From the NCBI GenBank assembly GCA_026120185.1, contig JANUWF010001273.1, forward strand, positions 248,001-312,000: a stretch of DNA of 64,000 nucleotides, written 5' to 3'. Both the position numbers and the translations under genes were made by a program. Position 1 is the first letter of the stretch. Each line of letters begins with the position of its first letter. The notes beneath the pieces are model-generated. The model did not search any database, had not been told where the DNA came from, and saw only the letters and a list, made by a program, of their open reading frames with translations. This stretch comes from Voacanga thouarsii. Taxonomy: Eukaryota > Streptophyta > Magnoliopsida > Gentianales > Apocynaceae. Shown here one piece after another: positions 21,536-34,199 of the stretch.

Positions 21536-22115
21536 CAATCTCAAGTACGGGGAGGTTCATTTGCAAGCTGTAAAGCATATTCTCAATTACCTCAAGGGAA
21601 CAAGAGATTATATACTGGTTTATAGGACTGATGACTTGGTTCTTACAGGATACACAGACTCACACTTCCAGGAGGATAAAGATAAGAGAAAATCTACTAG
21701 TGGATATATCTTCACCTTGTCTGGAGGAGCTATTTCATAGAGGAGAATCAAACAATCTTGCATTACTGACTCAACAATGGAAGCTGAGTATGTGGCAGCT
21801 TCGGAGGCATCCAAGGAAGCAGTCTAGCTCCGGAAGTTCCTTTCAGAACTTGGAGTCATGGCACACATGGACAGGTCGATTGTGATGTAATGCGACAACA
21901 CTGGAGCAATATCACAATCCAAAGAACCTAGGAACCACAAAAAGGGATCACCTGATCCGAGATTTCATCCAAAGATAGGAAGTCGTGGTGGAACAGATTG
22001 TCTCAGAGAACAATCTAGTAGATCTATTCACCAAGCCTTTGGCTCAGAGAGTCTTCAAGAGATACTTAGACACCATAGGGGTGGGCACCTACGGACTTAC
22101 TTAGTCATAGAGTAC
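21536..22115 (+). pseudogene. Element C (copia) RNase H
   Basis: Frames read VKHILNYLKGTRDYILVY, GYTDSHFQEDKDKRKSTSG (first catalytic Asp of the copia RNase H), TMEAEYVAASEASKEA (catalytic Glu) and, in the next frame, CDNTGAISQSKEP and HHRGGHLR. Several stops and shifts are present (21738, 21822 and onwards). It ends a few bases before the polypurine tract. Confidence 0.88.
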
Positions 22116-22126
22116 AAGTGGGAGAT
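22116..22126 (+). other. Element C polypurine tract
   Basis: AAGTGGGAGAT directly before TGTTGGGAAAT, the classic copia arrangement; it fixes the 3' LTR start at 22127. Confidence 0.85.
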
Positions 22127-23700
22127 TGTTGGGAAATATGCCCTCTTAGACTAGGTTTCTGATGTAAATATCGAATATTTTAATAAAAGAATTTATTTTC
22201 AGAAATTGTTTGTGAATTTACATTTTTATTTATGCACAATTACGTTTGAAAAAACCCATTATGTTTAAATAATTAAGTGGTCCATGTGAATGGTGGTCTT
22301 TCACAATAAGGTATAGCTCACGGGTTACATGATACATAAACATTTGTTCTTAACTGATTAATGAGAATGAGAATTTCATCATGTTTTGGTTATTATGTTA
22401 TGAATTCTAAATGGAGAATGGCTTACCTTTAGCCAGTGAGTAGTCCACTCACTTCATGACATAAATAGAACTTGTAGTAGTAGTTTCTAAAAGTACTATA
22501 TGGTACAAACCAAGACTACTACTGTTACAACGTGGACTAGTACTCTACGACTTGTGTATGAGTTGGTGGTCTGACGGAGCTGGAATCATGTACTTTGATA
22601 TGCTATAGTTGAGGTTCTATCGTAGGACCAATGTACTTGCATGTTGGATGTGTGTGACTAGTTAGTTAAGACAGACTTGTACAAGATAGTTTCTATACTA
22701 TATCACCCCTTGTGGTTGTCTGAATAATCTAAATATCCAGGGCCCTAGGAAACATAACTTGGATATTTGCTTTAGGGTAGCTCCCTTGGAAAGCGAAAAT
22801 AATCCAAGAAGTCGTTAATCATTTGACTAGAAGCCTAAGGATGGTAGATGTCATTTAGAGAGATGTTAGTACATTTCTTCCTCTCTAAATGTACGGCAAT
22901 GTATAGAGGGGTATTTTAGTTATTACACCTGTAGGTCGGAGACTTTGCTAATGCAGCATTGTCCTTAGGGTCAATATTTCCTTATGGCGATATTAGAAAA
23001 TATTTAAAATGCAAAATACAGCTATTTATATAGTAAGGGTATTTTGGTCATTTTAGTAGCCAAGGCGGTGTGTCTTTTGGTCCCTAGTATAGACCATGAG
23101 TCTTAATTAAATACAGGTAAGGAATTGCTCTTAAATTAATTTAAATAGAATTTATTTTATTTAAATAGTCTGGTTTAATTATTTGGTTAGAATAAAATAA
23201 AGGTCCATGGGGAGAGAGAATTAATTAAATTTGTTTAGTGGGTTAATTAATTGTTCAGGGTTTTGGCCTAATTTGAATAATTAAAGATTGACCTGGGACT
23301 AAACTAATATAGGCTTGTTAATTGGACTAGTTTATTTGGGCTGGAAAATTAATTCTTAGTTGGGCCATTTATTTGGTTCTAATTAGAATAATTAATTTAG
23401 TCCAAAAGGCTAAACTAAGTGTCCAATGGGCCAATCTAGTCTAACTTAGGGTTTTATTTAGGTTAAACAGGTGAATAGAGAAGTAGGTTGTTCTTTGACT
23501 GCCTCTTCTCTTTGTCTAAAAAGAACGTTGTTTTTTTTACTGCTTCTTCTCTGGTGAAAAACGTGATAGCCCCTTTCTCTCTCTTGAAAATATTCCTTGG
23601 CCCTGTGAGTTGTTCACCAAACGGGATTAGGCAGGCCATATACTAGAAGATCGAGAGATTAGCGTTCACATACATGTACAGACGAAGTAGGAGGCTTACA
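22127..23700 (+). repeat. Element C 3' LTR (end uncertain)
   Basis: Starts TGTTGGGAAATATG after the purine tract. The AT-rich non-coding sequence has copia-LTR character up to about 23.6-23.75 kb. The 3' end and its target copy cannot be set, because the 5' LTR is outside the window. Sequence differs from S1/S2, so C is another copia family. Confidence 0.6.
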
Positions 23701-26700
23701 GGAATCGCACTAGAGGTTTCCACCAGCGCACCTACCCTAGTTCTATACATTCTGGTACAGCCAATTTTGAGAACAAGAAAAAGAAGTAAAAATTTTTTTT
23801 TCTCTCGGAGCCCCCCCTGGTTATGACCGGTGTCGGCTAAGGCTCCCGGAACTGGCACTGGCTATGGCCTGGGAGTTTCTCGTTCTTCATTTTTCAATTT
23901 TTTTTTCCTTCTACTGCGTGCTTTGATTTCCCACTTTAAACCTTCAATTATGAGATGCAAACTTGCTATCTTTATGTTGGGGAGATAATAAATGATATGA
24001 AGATAAACTGTTTTGGGTGAGGAACTCATTTTTTTACTTGAAATTCTTGTTTTGTAAGAATCTTATATTCTGCCCAAATATACAAAAATGGCCTTGATGC
24101 TATATCTGTATGTTTTCTCCTTGAATAAATAATGCGTATAACATAGGAACATATTGAATTACTTGAGAAATGAAGCGTTGTGCAAGAAAACAATTTTTTT
24201 CCCTTTTCATTTTTTTTATATCAAAATCGAAACCTGGCCAGATTGGACATCATCATTGTTCAGTGTATAAACATCATGATTTCTGCAATTTTTGATGGTA
24301 TAAAGTTGTATTTATATTGTGGAAATGGAGGCCTATGTGTTTGTCATCTTTATTGTCAAGTATGATGAGTATTACTGCCATTAATGCTCTAAAAGAATTG
24401 TGAAAAATAGAGTGCTTGTTGGAATTTAAGAGCTTTAATTGGGTGTTGAGTTTTTAAGCTAAACTATGATCATAAGAACTTGTGTTTGATGTTTTATATG
24501 ATCTACAATGTGTTGGGAACTTATTTGAGGGTTTACAAGGGGTTGGTGTTTGCAAAATTGTAGTGTAATGTTGAATTAGAGTAGGCTGCAAGAAAACCCC
24601 TGTTCGTAATCCAAATTTGATCCCCCAAAAAACATTCATATAGACATTCTGGCCTAAATGTTTCCAAGAATAAACTTTGAGATGTTAGGAAACGTTTGGA
24701 GGAAGAATCACCAAAACATCCTTATGAATTGTGAGAAATGAATTTGTGAAGATCACTGCTCCAGTATAGTTACTGTTTCGGCAAACTCTATTTCAAAAAT
24801 CATTTAACCTACTTTTCAAAAGAGTTTTGAGAAAAGGATTGCATGAATTTACCTAACATCTAAAGGTGTCAAACTGAAATTTTTCATCAAGAAATAAAAT
24901 GTTTTGATTTGAAAATTAAGGTAATCTTTAGTACCCTGATTTGCTTTGAAAATAGAGTTTTAACCTAAAAGTAAAGAATGTGAATTTTTGCCTTGGAAAT
25001 TACTACAACTGAATTAAAATGTACTTACATGAATTTTTTGGGATATTTTGATTTATTAGAAATATATTTATAATGATTTTTATGCTTCTAATGATTACTT
25101 GATTCTGAAGAAATGAAAGCCTAATAATTTATAAATATCAAGTCTCAAAGGTATTTTAATCTTTGCAAAATGCTTTCCTTTCCTAACTTACATGGAAAAT
25201 AAGTTGTATTGAGGTTTGCTTGACTAAGTAGGGATCTAGGTTTATTAAGGTTAGCTTAAGTAATTAAGATTAGCATTAATGTATAGTAAATTATTTAGGG
25301 CATAAGTAATCTTTTTATCACCTTAGAGATTTATTTGAATTTTTTTTTCTTTATAGACTTTTGGACAAGAGATTAATTCTTGTGAAATTTATGTTAGATT
25401 TGGAGTTGGATGTAGGAGGAAGAAGCACTTAAGATAACTTGAAGGGTTTTTGCTAAGCTTTGGACAACAGGTAAGTCCTTGCATCCCGAAACATATTTTC
25501 ACAAATGCATACTATGACATGCGAAATCCTTACTAAATGCCATGATTTTAATTATGCGAGATTTTGCATATACAATGCATGCTTGATTTCACGTAAAGTT
25601 TATGCTTATAGCATGAAAATTATGATCCAATTTACGAGCCTATCACTTCAGGGAAATACTTATGCATGTAAATGACGCCTATCATAAATAATGGTTTTAT
25701 TATAGCTTATTTAATCTCAAGCATTTATGTGAAGTTTTTCATCAGTGTTATAATTTTGGAGTCTTAAATAAAATATATGTTGTTCATCAAAATATATTTA
25801 TGCATTCCGTGCATGCAAACGTAGTGAAAATCATGGCACGAACCTTATTCAAATGACTTACTTTATTATCGATTTTAACAAAGCTAATAGTGTTTAACGA
25901 ATTATTATGCCTTGAATAAATTATTAGAATGGATATTAGGTTTTGGTATTTTTATGTTTGGAAATCTCGGGGAAAATGCGATTTTGGATTTTTGATCGGA
26001 TTAAAACTTGGAAAATTGATTACCTACTAATGGAACAATATTTTCTTTTTAGAAATGAATATATATATATTCCACATCGGAGTAGGAATTTCTTGAACCA
26101 CATCAAATTTAGACATTGAGTACTAAATAGACAAGGTTCTAAGACTAGCTCACGTAAGTTTAGAAGAGACTACCTATAGATTTGTCATCTCCGAATAGCT
26201 ATCTTTTACCAAATTGGATATCAGTTCTAGGTGACCAAACAGAGTCTTTAGCTAGCAACACAGTTTTCAGTGATAAAACCAAAGGATGGTCGTGGGGCAT
26301 CCACTTGATGGATTAGAGAAGAGGAAAATTTTTGGGTGTTCTCTCGAAAGGGATGTACACCCGATAGTATAATTTATAGCTTGGTTATGTCTTAGCCATT
26401 TAAGACATATTGGAATTAATGTGGAAACATTCATTCCAAGACTTTTTCTAAATAACAAACCGGTTCCAGAAATCGTGATGTGCAATTTAGCATTTTATCT
26501 AATGAGAATTTGATTTAAGTGGTATAATGTACTCATTCTTTACCCCAAAAATTAATTTCCACATGGGAATGAATTTGTTAGCCCTAAGGGCATTCTCGTG
26601 TCTTTTGATTTATGACAAACATTGATGAGGACTAACTTATGTGATTTATATGTGATAGGACATGTTTGACCTCAGTTCTTCTATGGCATGCTAATGAGAC

Positions 26701-26717
26701 TGTTAAGCAACTCTTAA
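23701..26717 (+). repeat. Decayed LTR-like intergenic sequence
   Basis: About 3 kb without a credible gene. A GC-rich patch at 23820-23875 (ACCGGTGTCGG, CCGGAACTGGCACTGG) recalls the islands in the Athila LTRs. At 25467-25485 CAACAGGTAAGTCCTTGCAT matches the splice-donor-like motif of the D and E/G LTRs. I infer an old Ty3/gypsy LTR in plus orientation, but no boundaries or coding region identify it. Confidence 0.4.
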
Positions 26718-27518
26718 CACTTAAAAAAAAAGGGGGCAAATACGACGGATAATATTACGACGATCTTAAAACCATCGTAATAGACCCCTTTATGTGACTG
26801 TTGTGAAACTGTCGTATTAATTAGGGTTTATAGGATGGTTTAATTGTAACTGTCGTATTAGTTTCAAAAAAATACAACGGCTTAATTGAACCATCATAAT
26901 ATATTTGAACAATATGACGGTTTACCTAACCTGTCATATTAGGTTTGCACTATTACGATGGTTAAGATTAAACCATCATATTAGGGTGAAATAATAATAT
27001 TTTTTGAAATTAAATTGTGGCTCTTTACAAATACCACACTTTTTAGCCGTCGTATTAGGTTAAAGTATTGTCATTTATACTTGGATAAAATGACGGTTAT
27101 GACCGTCGATTTTTTTTTTTGTTCGAATTGTAACAAAATCAATTAAAAGTAATTTGAATTTTATCTGACTATTTTCAAATTTAGGCACAATACTTTTGGT
27201 AAAGATTTTAACAAATATATAAACTTGTTTTAACTTTATAAATATATCTAATGGTTGGATCATTGATTTTTCAAATAAATTTTTATTTACATCGTAAGTT
27301 TTCGTATATTTGTAGTAAAGAGTTTGAATTTATTTTTATTAGCTATTCTACTCTATATATGTTTAAGTATATGTGTGTGTGTGTGTGTGTGTGTGTTTTA
27401 TATATGCAGTATAACATATCCATATTAATTGGTAAGTCTTAGATTAATATGTTACATACTATACAGAATTTTAATTACAACCATACATATATGTGTGTGC
27501 ATATCTACGCATGCGCGT

Positions 27519-27554
<36 letters not shown>

Positions 27555-27848
27555 TATATATATATATATATATATATATAACCCAAATTAAAATTCATTT
27601 TAAAAAATTTATTAGGATTGTAACTAAATACGACGTTTACGAAGTAGCCGTTGTATTTAATACAACTAATACTATGGTTTTTTGATTGACCATCATATTT
27701 AGTTGCATTTAGTATGACAGTTGATGATTAACCGTCGTGTTTAGTGATGTTTAATATGACAACTAATCATTAACCCTCATATTAGTTAATTTAATGCGAT
27801 CGTTAATCATTAACCGTCGTATTAGTAACATTTAATATGAAGGTTAAT
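26718..27848. mobile_element. Terminal part of a CACTA-like DNA transposon, cut by element F
   Basis: Starts CACTTAAAAAAAAAGGGGGC, close to the CACTA terminal form. It then holds many short inverted subterminal repeats of the type TACGACGGTT...AACCGTCGTA (26750-27115 and again 27625-27848). These are transposase-binding-type repeats of CACTA elements. Element F starts at 27849, so the other end lies beyond F's 3' LTR outside the window. No transposase is present. A repeat-rich spacer (27120-27620) holds microsatellites. Confidence 0.62.
27372..27580. repeat. Microsatellites (TG)n, (AC)n, (TA)n
   Basis: (TG)n at 27372-27396, (AC)n at 27520-27552 and (TA)n at 27554-27580, all in the spacer of the CACTA-like element. 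Alternating purine-pyrimidine runs; short frames through them are spurious. Confidence 0.97.
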
Positions 27849-28039
27849 TGATAGGGGCTAAAATCATCATTATTTTCCTAGTTATTTGAGGTTGTTTTGA
27901 GATACATTTGTTGTAATAACTAGGCATCTTCCTTCCTATTTGACATTTTGCTTGTAAAAAGTATTTTTGGTAAATTTGTGCATATTTGAGTTAAAATCAA
28001 GTAGAAAGTAAACAATTCCAGAATGTACCGGGCGCAAGG
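27849..28039 (+). repeat. Element F 5' LTR, first 191 bp
   Basis: Similar to the LTR start of B: TTTTCCTAGTTATTTGAGG and GAGATACATTTGTTG align with the reverse complement of 1500-1580. It ends at GGGCGCAAGG, where CAAGG (28035-28039) is the target copy shared by E and D. Confidence 0.85.
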
Positions 28040-31000
28040 TGTAACACCCCGAAGCCTAGGCCCGCCAGGGCCGGGGATGTCGCCCCGTCCAAAGGACAAG
28101 GGGTCTTTATAACTAGGTCACACAAATAAAATTGCTGAAATAAAATAATACTTAACTTAAAAATTTATTACAACCCAATATACTCCAAGAGTAAATCCAT
28201 GAAATTCCAAAACAAAAACCATAAATAAAATTATCCACTCTCGTCTCCCCAAAGCAATACATAAAATCAAAAGACACATTCTCTTCCAAAGCAGATGTTA
28301 CTAGCCACTCAACTCCACAGCAGGATCATCCGGAAATCATGATAAAAAGGAGATAAGATAGAAATCTCAGTAAGTCTGTGTGTGCTTTGGGTGTTTAGTG
28401 AAACCAGTTCATGGATGCAAAGTGTAAAACCTTTACAAGAGAAACATTGGCAAGCATCAAACATTAATCAAAGAAAGAGTGGCGTTTTGGCTTATCTAGC
28501 CGTACATAAGTAATGAAATTAACCACTCGAAAGAAAAGGATATGAGTTACCACACGTTGGGCCCCATAACCGGTCAGAATGCCGACACTTTGTGCAGATT
28601 AACAAAAGTAGGTGATCGGCCTACTGGGTAAGATACTCCTCCTTCTCTATACACGAACAACAATCGGGTATCCATTCCGACAAAACACAGTCACTTGACT
28701 GAAAACAAACTGCTAGCTCGGACTGGCACGACTCACTGGACTGATATCTTATCCGGGAAGGACTCACCCCTCAGAGGTGGCCACCTGCTGAGAGACTTAC
28801 CCTTACCCTTCGAAGACTAGTCCTAGTAGTTCACCCTTATTGGGTACTCAACGACGTTTCCCACTTGGGATAAAATGAACAAAGCATAGCTTTTCATGAA
28901 AATAGTAATTTGAGGGTTTCCAAAGTTTTAGGGACTATCAGTTTTAGAAAGAGTTTTAAGTTTGGGAAATCTGCTCAATAACTTTTAAATAATTTAAGTG
29001 TTGAAAATAAGAACAAATTCAACCCTCAATTACCTTCAGATAAACGAGTGTCCATACACTCCACATTTAGCTTGCCATAAGAAAAACATTTTCACATCGA
29101 TAGGTTTTATGCAGGAGCTTACCTGATTCTTGCTCACAACAACAAGGTCTCGAACAACAGACCTAACCCCACATGGGTAAATACAAATCTTAATCAATTT
29201 CAAGTCGCAAACCTCTTCCTCAATTTTAAATCAATTCAATTCACTACTACCATGATCCTAGTGTCCCAAGCTTTAAGATAAAATAATAACTAAATAGGTT
29301 TATAAGCTAAGTTTAATTCATTATTTAAAATAATTAATGGTTTGGGAAATAAATTCTAATAATTTGAAAGTTTAAACCTTGTTAGGAAAAATTTAGAGTT
29401 TATTTGATCAAGCGTCATAGATGGTACTAGGTAAAATAGTGATTTAATGATAGTTTAGTTGTTAGAAAATAATTGATAGCTAAAACTAGTTGAGATTAAA
29501 TTTAATAAGCCTTTCTTGGAAAATATTAAGTAAATCCTTAAGGGTTTTGATTTAGTAAATATTTACTAATTATGAATCATTCTCATAAAGCTTTAATTGA
29601 TCTCTTTATTTTAAATAATATTTATTTTATTTTCTAGCAAAATTATTATTTATTTGACTAAAATATCCTTTATATATATAATAATTCTAAATCTACCATT
29701 CCTAGGGTTTTTCGAAAATACTAGCAATATTATTTTATTGAGTATTTTATGCATAAAGTGAAAATTAGTTTTAGGGACAACTAGATCATGATCAAATTTC
29801 TATGGCCATCCTCAATCAAGAACATACACAATCCTTCAATTCATTAAATCATCCAAATCTTGCATATAAGCATAGATCTAAATTTATTAAGACATGATTT
29901 AACCTTTACTAGCATAAACATGATCATGGTTTCAATATTCTAGTCATGCATATAACTCATATTCACCAAAGGTGACATAATCTCTAGCATACTTCATCAC
30001 ACATACTACCTATGACATGCATCAAACTCAATTCCACATACAACCAACCAATATAATCCTTCCATGCATAAATCTCCTTCACAATCATACATGTACTCAT
30101 GCTTCAATCATCAACAACACATACTTAATCCCTTCTCCATTCATCTTTTAACAACATCATCCTAGAGACATGATTCTAGAGTTTAAAAGAAGGATTGAAG
30201 GTACAAACTTGGTTGATGAATGCTTTGAAGGAGTTTAGAGTAGATCTCAACTCCTAAATGGCTAACCTTGTCCAAGGGAGATGGCGAGAGCAAGATTATG
30301 GGAGGAGAAGTCATCCGGCCAAAGAAGAGTGATTTCGGCCATGAGAGAGAGAGAAAGAGAGAAGAAGAGATCATTAGCATGGTTATTCATATAGGTTCCC
30401 ACTAGAGATCAAGTTTGAAGAGGATGAAGTTGATAAAGTGAATTTACCTCGAAGATGTTCTTGTTCTTCACAGAAATTTCTACTTTTGATCCGAAGTAGC
30501 AAGATGTTTTGAGGAGTTTGATGTTAATAATGGTGTTGATGGATTCACAGCAATGAGTAGACTAAATCTGGAGATTTTCGTGAGGGTTTGAGATGGTTTG
30601 GAGGGGTATTAGTTGTAGAGAAGAAGTAGGTGTTCTTGGTGTAGTGTGTGTTCTTGGTGGCTGAAGGAAAAATCGAGAGAATAGATGATTTAGCTGCCGA
30701 AATTCTGTGGAATTAGGGCTGCCGAAATTCTGTAGGGTTTAGGAGGATGTTTTCTCTGATTTGAGAGGGAAAAGGAAAGGTTAGTTGTTACAATCCTTGA
30801 AGAATATTTTTAGGAACTGAATTTGGAAACTAAATATTCTAAGAATATCTTGATTGTTTGGATAGCTTTGAAGTCTCCTATGGCCGACTGGTTGTGTAGC
30901 TTTTCTGAGGAATTAAAGCTGGTTCAATAAGGCTTATGATGGCCGAAACTAAGGGGCATAATGATGAAGAAGAAGTCTGGTCAATTGAGCAAGATATCAT

Positions 31001-32285
31001 GGAAGGTTGCTAAATAAGATGGCTGGAATTTTGGAAAGTAATCAAGTTAAATTGCAGGGATTTGTTGGAGAGATTTTCGGACAGCCATTGCTGCCTTTCG
31101 TCCAGAAGCTTGTGGGAACCAATGGTGTTCTGTTAATGGTGGTTTAAGGGAGGTTTTGACAGATTAGGGCTGGTGTTTCGGCTGGAAGAAAAACAGGAAA
31201 CAAAGCTGGACATTTAACTGCCCAGTGTTTTCGCTGCACAGAAATTTTCTGGGCAGAATTTCGTCTGCCACTTCCTCCCGAGTTTCAGTGAGTTTGAAGG
31301 GGGGGTTTCAGGGGTATTCAAGGCTGGTTTCCAGCCTTCTTCATGGAGGAAAAACATGGCTAAGGTGCTGCACAAAAACTGGAACCTCCAAAGCTGCGAT
31401 TTTGCCCAGAATTTTCACTGGTTTTGTACAGTCCTTGAGCAGTCCGAAAATGGCAGAAATAATTCATGTTTCAAGCTGAATTTAAGGCCATTTTTCTGGC
31501 AGCATTTGGGAGGGAATGTTAGCTAAGAAGCTCAACATTTTGAAGGTATAACAAGCTGAAAAATTTCAGCTCATTCCATGAAGGAAGATGAACTAGTTTA
31601 GGATGAAATTTCAGCAAGCTCACTAGAGGGATTTTCCTCTTGGAATTTCCCACAACTCTTCCATATTTTCCAGGCCATAAGAAGTCTTTTACCAAGAAAT
31701 TTTGATCCTAAAAGACCTCAGCACTTTACTGAATTTTCTGAAAAGAAAAAGGCTAGAACATCTTGATCAAATTAAGTAGTTGAAAGCTAAGGAAAACCAA
31801 AGATCAAAGGAACAAGAAATCCCTTTGGGAATTTCGAGTAGGCAAATGAGTGGAATGAGAATACTCCTAACATGTCTCTCCTAGGACATCATCACCACAT
31901 TGATCTAGGCCCTTAAGGCCGAAACCATTCATTCCCAAGCAAAAATAAAATTTAATCAAGTTAAATATTCTATGATGGACTTTGAACTCAAGACCTCAAG
32001 AATAAATTTCAAAGCTCTAACAACTAAACCACAATGACTCTTGTTGCTATTTCGACTAGAAAAATTATTTTCTACTCAATCCACAATCTATCTCCCTATT
32101 TTCACCTTGGGCAAAAATTACCATTTTGCCCCTCTCACACAATACTCACCAACAAAACTTCAAGACAATAAAAATCAAATCCAAAGCACATAGAAATCAT
32201 ATGAAAATATATTTAATTATGAAATAACGTATGATATGCATCCCAACCCCCTTACTCTATGGTTGGTTTTGACCGGGGTTTCACA
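28040..32285 (-). repeat. Element E 3' LTR
   Basis: 4246 bp, homologous to S3 and to the G LTRs. Landmarks on the minus strand: tRNA-like block (32040 down to 31975), splice-donor-like CAG-GTAAGC (GT at 29122-29121), and TTATAAAGACCCC (about 28115 down to 28103). It keeps an AT-rich block of about 430 bp (29270-29700) that both LTRs of G lack. Confidence 0.92.
31975..32040 (-). other. tRNA-like block in LTR of E
   Basis: Minus strand TGGTTTAGTTG (A-box-like) followed by GAGTTCAAAGTCC (B-box-like), with tRNA spacing, at the same place in the LTR as in S3. B box slightly decayed. Confidence 0.6.
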
Positions 32286-32300
32286 TCCTCCCCTCCTTAG
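32286..32300 (-). other. Element E polypurine tract
   Basis: Minus strand AAGGAGGGGAGGA directly before the LTR start TGTGAAACC. The same tract occurs in G (43140-43152) and in D (56855-56866). Confidence 0.85.
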
Positions 32301-32331
32301 AAGAATTTCGTCTCGAAATTCAGGCATACCT

Positions 32332-34199
32332 CTATTTCAGTTCGGGATACTTCCGCTTAACCCATTCTTCCAACTCCCATGTGGCATCCTGCGCACTGTG
32401 GTGCTCCCACTGAATCTTAACCATCGATATCTGCTTATTTCGTAGGGTTTTGACATTGCGGTCCAATATCCGCACAGGCTTCTCCACGTAGCTCAAGTTC
32501 GGTTGCAAAACCAACGGCTCATCATTCAATATATGACCAGGATCCGCATTATACTTCTTCAACTGTGACACATGGAACACATCGTGGATACCCGTCAACC
32601 CATCCGGCAGGTCAAATCGGTAAGCTACCGGTCCAACCCTTTCCTTAATAAAAAACGGCCCCAAATATCTCGGATTCAACTTTCCGCCCTTCGGATGCTT
32701 CAAAATTCCCCTATTCGGTGTCAGCTTCAAAAATACACGGTCCCCAACTTGAAATTCTAGATCCTTTCACCGATTGTCCGCATAGCTCTTCTGCCGGCTC
32801 TGAGCCGCCTTTAACCTTTCCCGGATCAATTTCACTTTATCCAACATTTCTTGGACACAGACCTCTCCGATTTTGTTCACATGACCATCCTCCGTCCAAT
32901 TCCAATACAACGGTACTTGACACTTGCACCCATACAAAGCCTCGTCAGGTGCCATCCCAATCGAGGCCTGATAGTTGTTGTTATACGATAGCTCGGCATA
33001 TGATACACACTCGATCCACTTATCCCCAAAATCCAGGACACAGGCTCTCAACATATCTTCCAGTATTTGGATCACCCTTTCTGATTGCCCATCGGTCTGC
33101 GGATGCGCCGTCGTACTGAATTTCAAATTCGATCCCATTGCCTCCTGGAACTTTCGCCAAAAACGAGAAGTAAACCTCGGGCCTCGGTCTGACACAATGC
33201 TTGACGGTACTCCATGAAGTCGGACTACTTCTCGAACATATGTCTGAGCCAGCTTCTCCATGGAATCCCTCACAAACCGATCCGCTCGCACCATTTTACC
33301 CAAAGGTGTGCTTACCTCTAAAACGAAAGGTAGCACCACTCCATCCCAACCCAAATGATATGCACACAACTTGTTTATATAGGAATGAGTAGAGCCAGGA
33401 TCAATTAAAGCATTAACGGAACGTCCTTGAATAGTGAACGTACCTTCCACCACCGCTGCATCAGCCCCAACTTCCTCTCTGTTGAGAGCGAATACCTTGG
33501 CCTTCACTTGCGGCTTCGGTGCTCCACTCCCAGATGCTCCCGTGGTGTTAGCTCGGTTGGGCCCCGGATTCTGAGCCGGGTTCCCTTGCCCGACTCGGTA
33601 CAACTTAGGGCAGGTATTCCTCAGGTGGTTCGGGTCACCACAGTGGTAGCACTTTCTATCTCCACCCTTGGACCAACAATTTCTCTAGGTTTGGCCTTTC
33701 TTCCCACACTGCCTACATGTTGGGAGATTCGGCGCAGGTCCAACTGGTGCTGTCCGGGCTTGCTTTCCCCGGTTCTGCCATTGCCGGTTGGCAAAGCGCT
33801 TGTGAGGTTGCGGCCTCGGGAAATGTCCCTACGGCTGTCCCGGTAGTTGGAAAGGCTTGGCCGCTATCCTGCTACGGTCCTCATTCTCCATGCGAGTAGC
33901 CGCGTCCACTGCCCCCTAGTTAGTTGTCGGTGGGGCAGGTGCCAATGCTCTCCTCAATTCCGATCTTAGCCCTTTGACAAACTGCCTCGACAGGTTCTGC
34001 TTGATGTCGACCAACCTTCGGCAGTACTTCGACAACTGCGTGAATCGCGCCGCGTATTGAGCCACTGACATGCTCCCCTGCTTTAGATTCTGAAATTCGT
34101 CCTCCCGCTTCTCCACAATTCACTAAGGGATGTACTCAGCCCTGAAGGCTTCAACGAAGTTGCACTACGACCACTCTTGCTCATCCATCACCCAGTGCA
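32332..34199 (-). pseudogene. Element E gag-protease-integrase-chromodomain fusion
   Basis: Upstream to downstream on the minus strand: gag piece (DEFQNLKQGSMSVAQYAARF, 34116 to 33916), knuckle CYHCGDPNHLRNTC, protease start LIDPGSTHSYINKLC, then directly integrase (EKLAQTYVREVVRLHGVPSS, FTSRFWRKFQEAMG, NGQSERVIQ-type segment with Glu), integrase C-terminus (GILKHPKGGKLNPRYLGPFF) and chromodomain ending WVKRKYPELK. A single 278-codon frame (32767-33603) crosses the protease-integrase joint in frame. Reverse transcriptase and RNase H are absent. Stops include TAG near 33687 and TGA near 32757. Made by deletion at a 9-bp repeat (see findings). Confidence 0.9.

Noticed and set aside
27449..27685. 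Frame across the AC/TA microsatellites
   Set aside because: Composition is pure dinucleotide repeat; no protein character.
26750..27848. CRISPR-like array of short palindromic repeats
   Set aside because: Units are diverged, have no regular unique spacers and sit in plant DNA beside a CACTA-like terminus; subterminal transposon repeats explain them.
31225..31479. Plus-strand frame in the LTR of E repeated at 42005-42316
   Set aside because: Repeated because the LTRs are repeated; the frame differs between copies and has no start context or domain.
33427..33846. 139-codon plus-strand frame in E
   Set aside because: Antisense of gag/protease of E; the homologous antisense in G (46472-47050) is likewise only a shadow.
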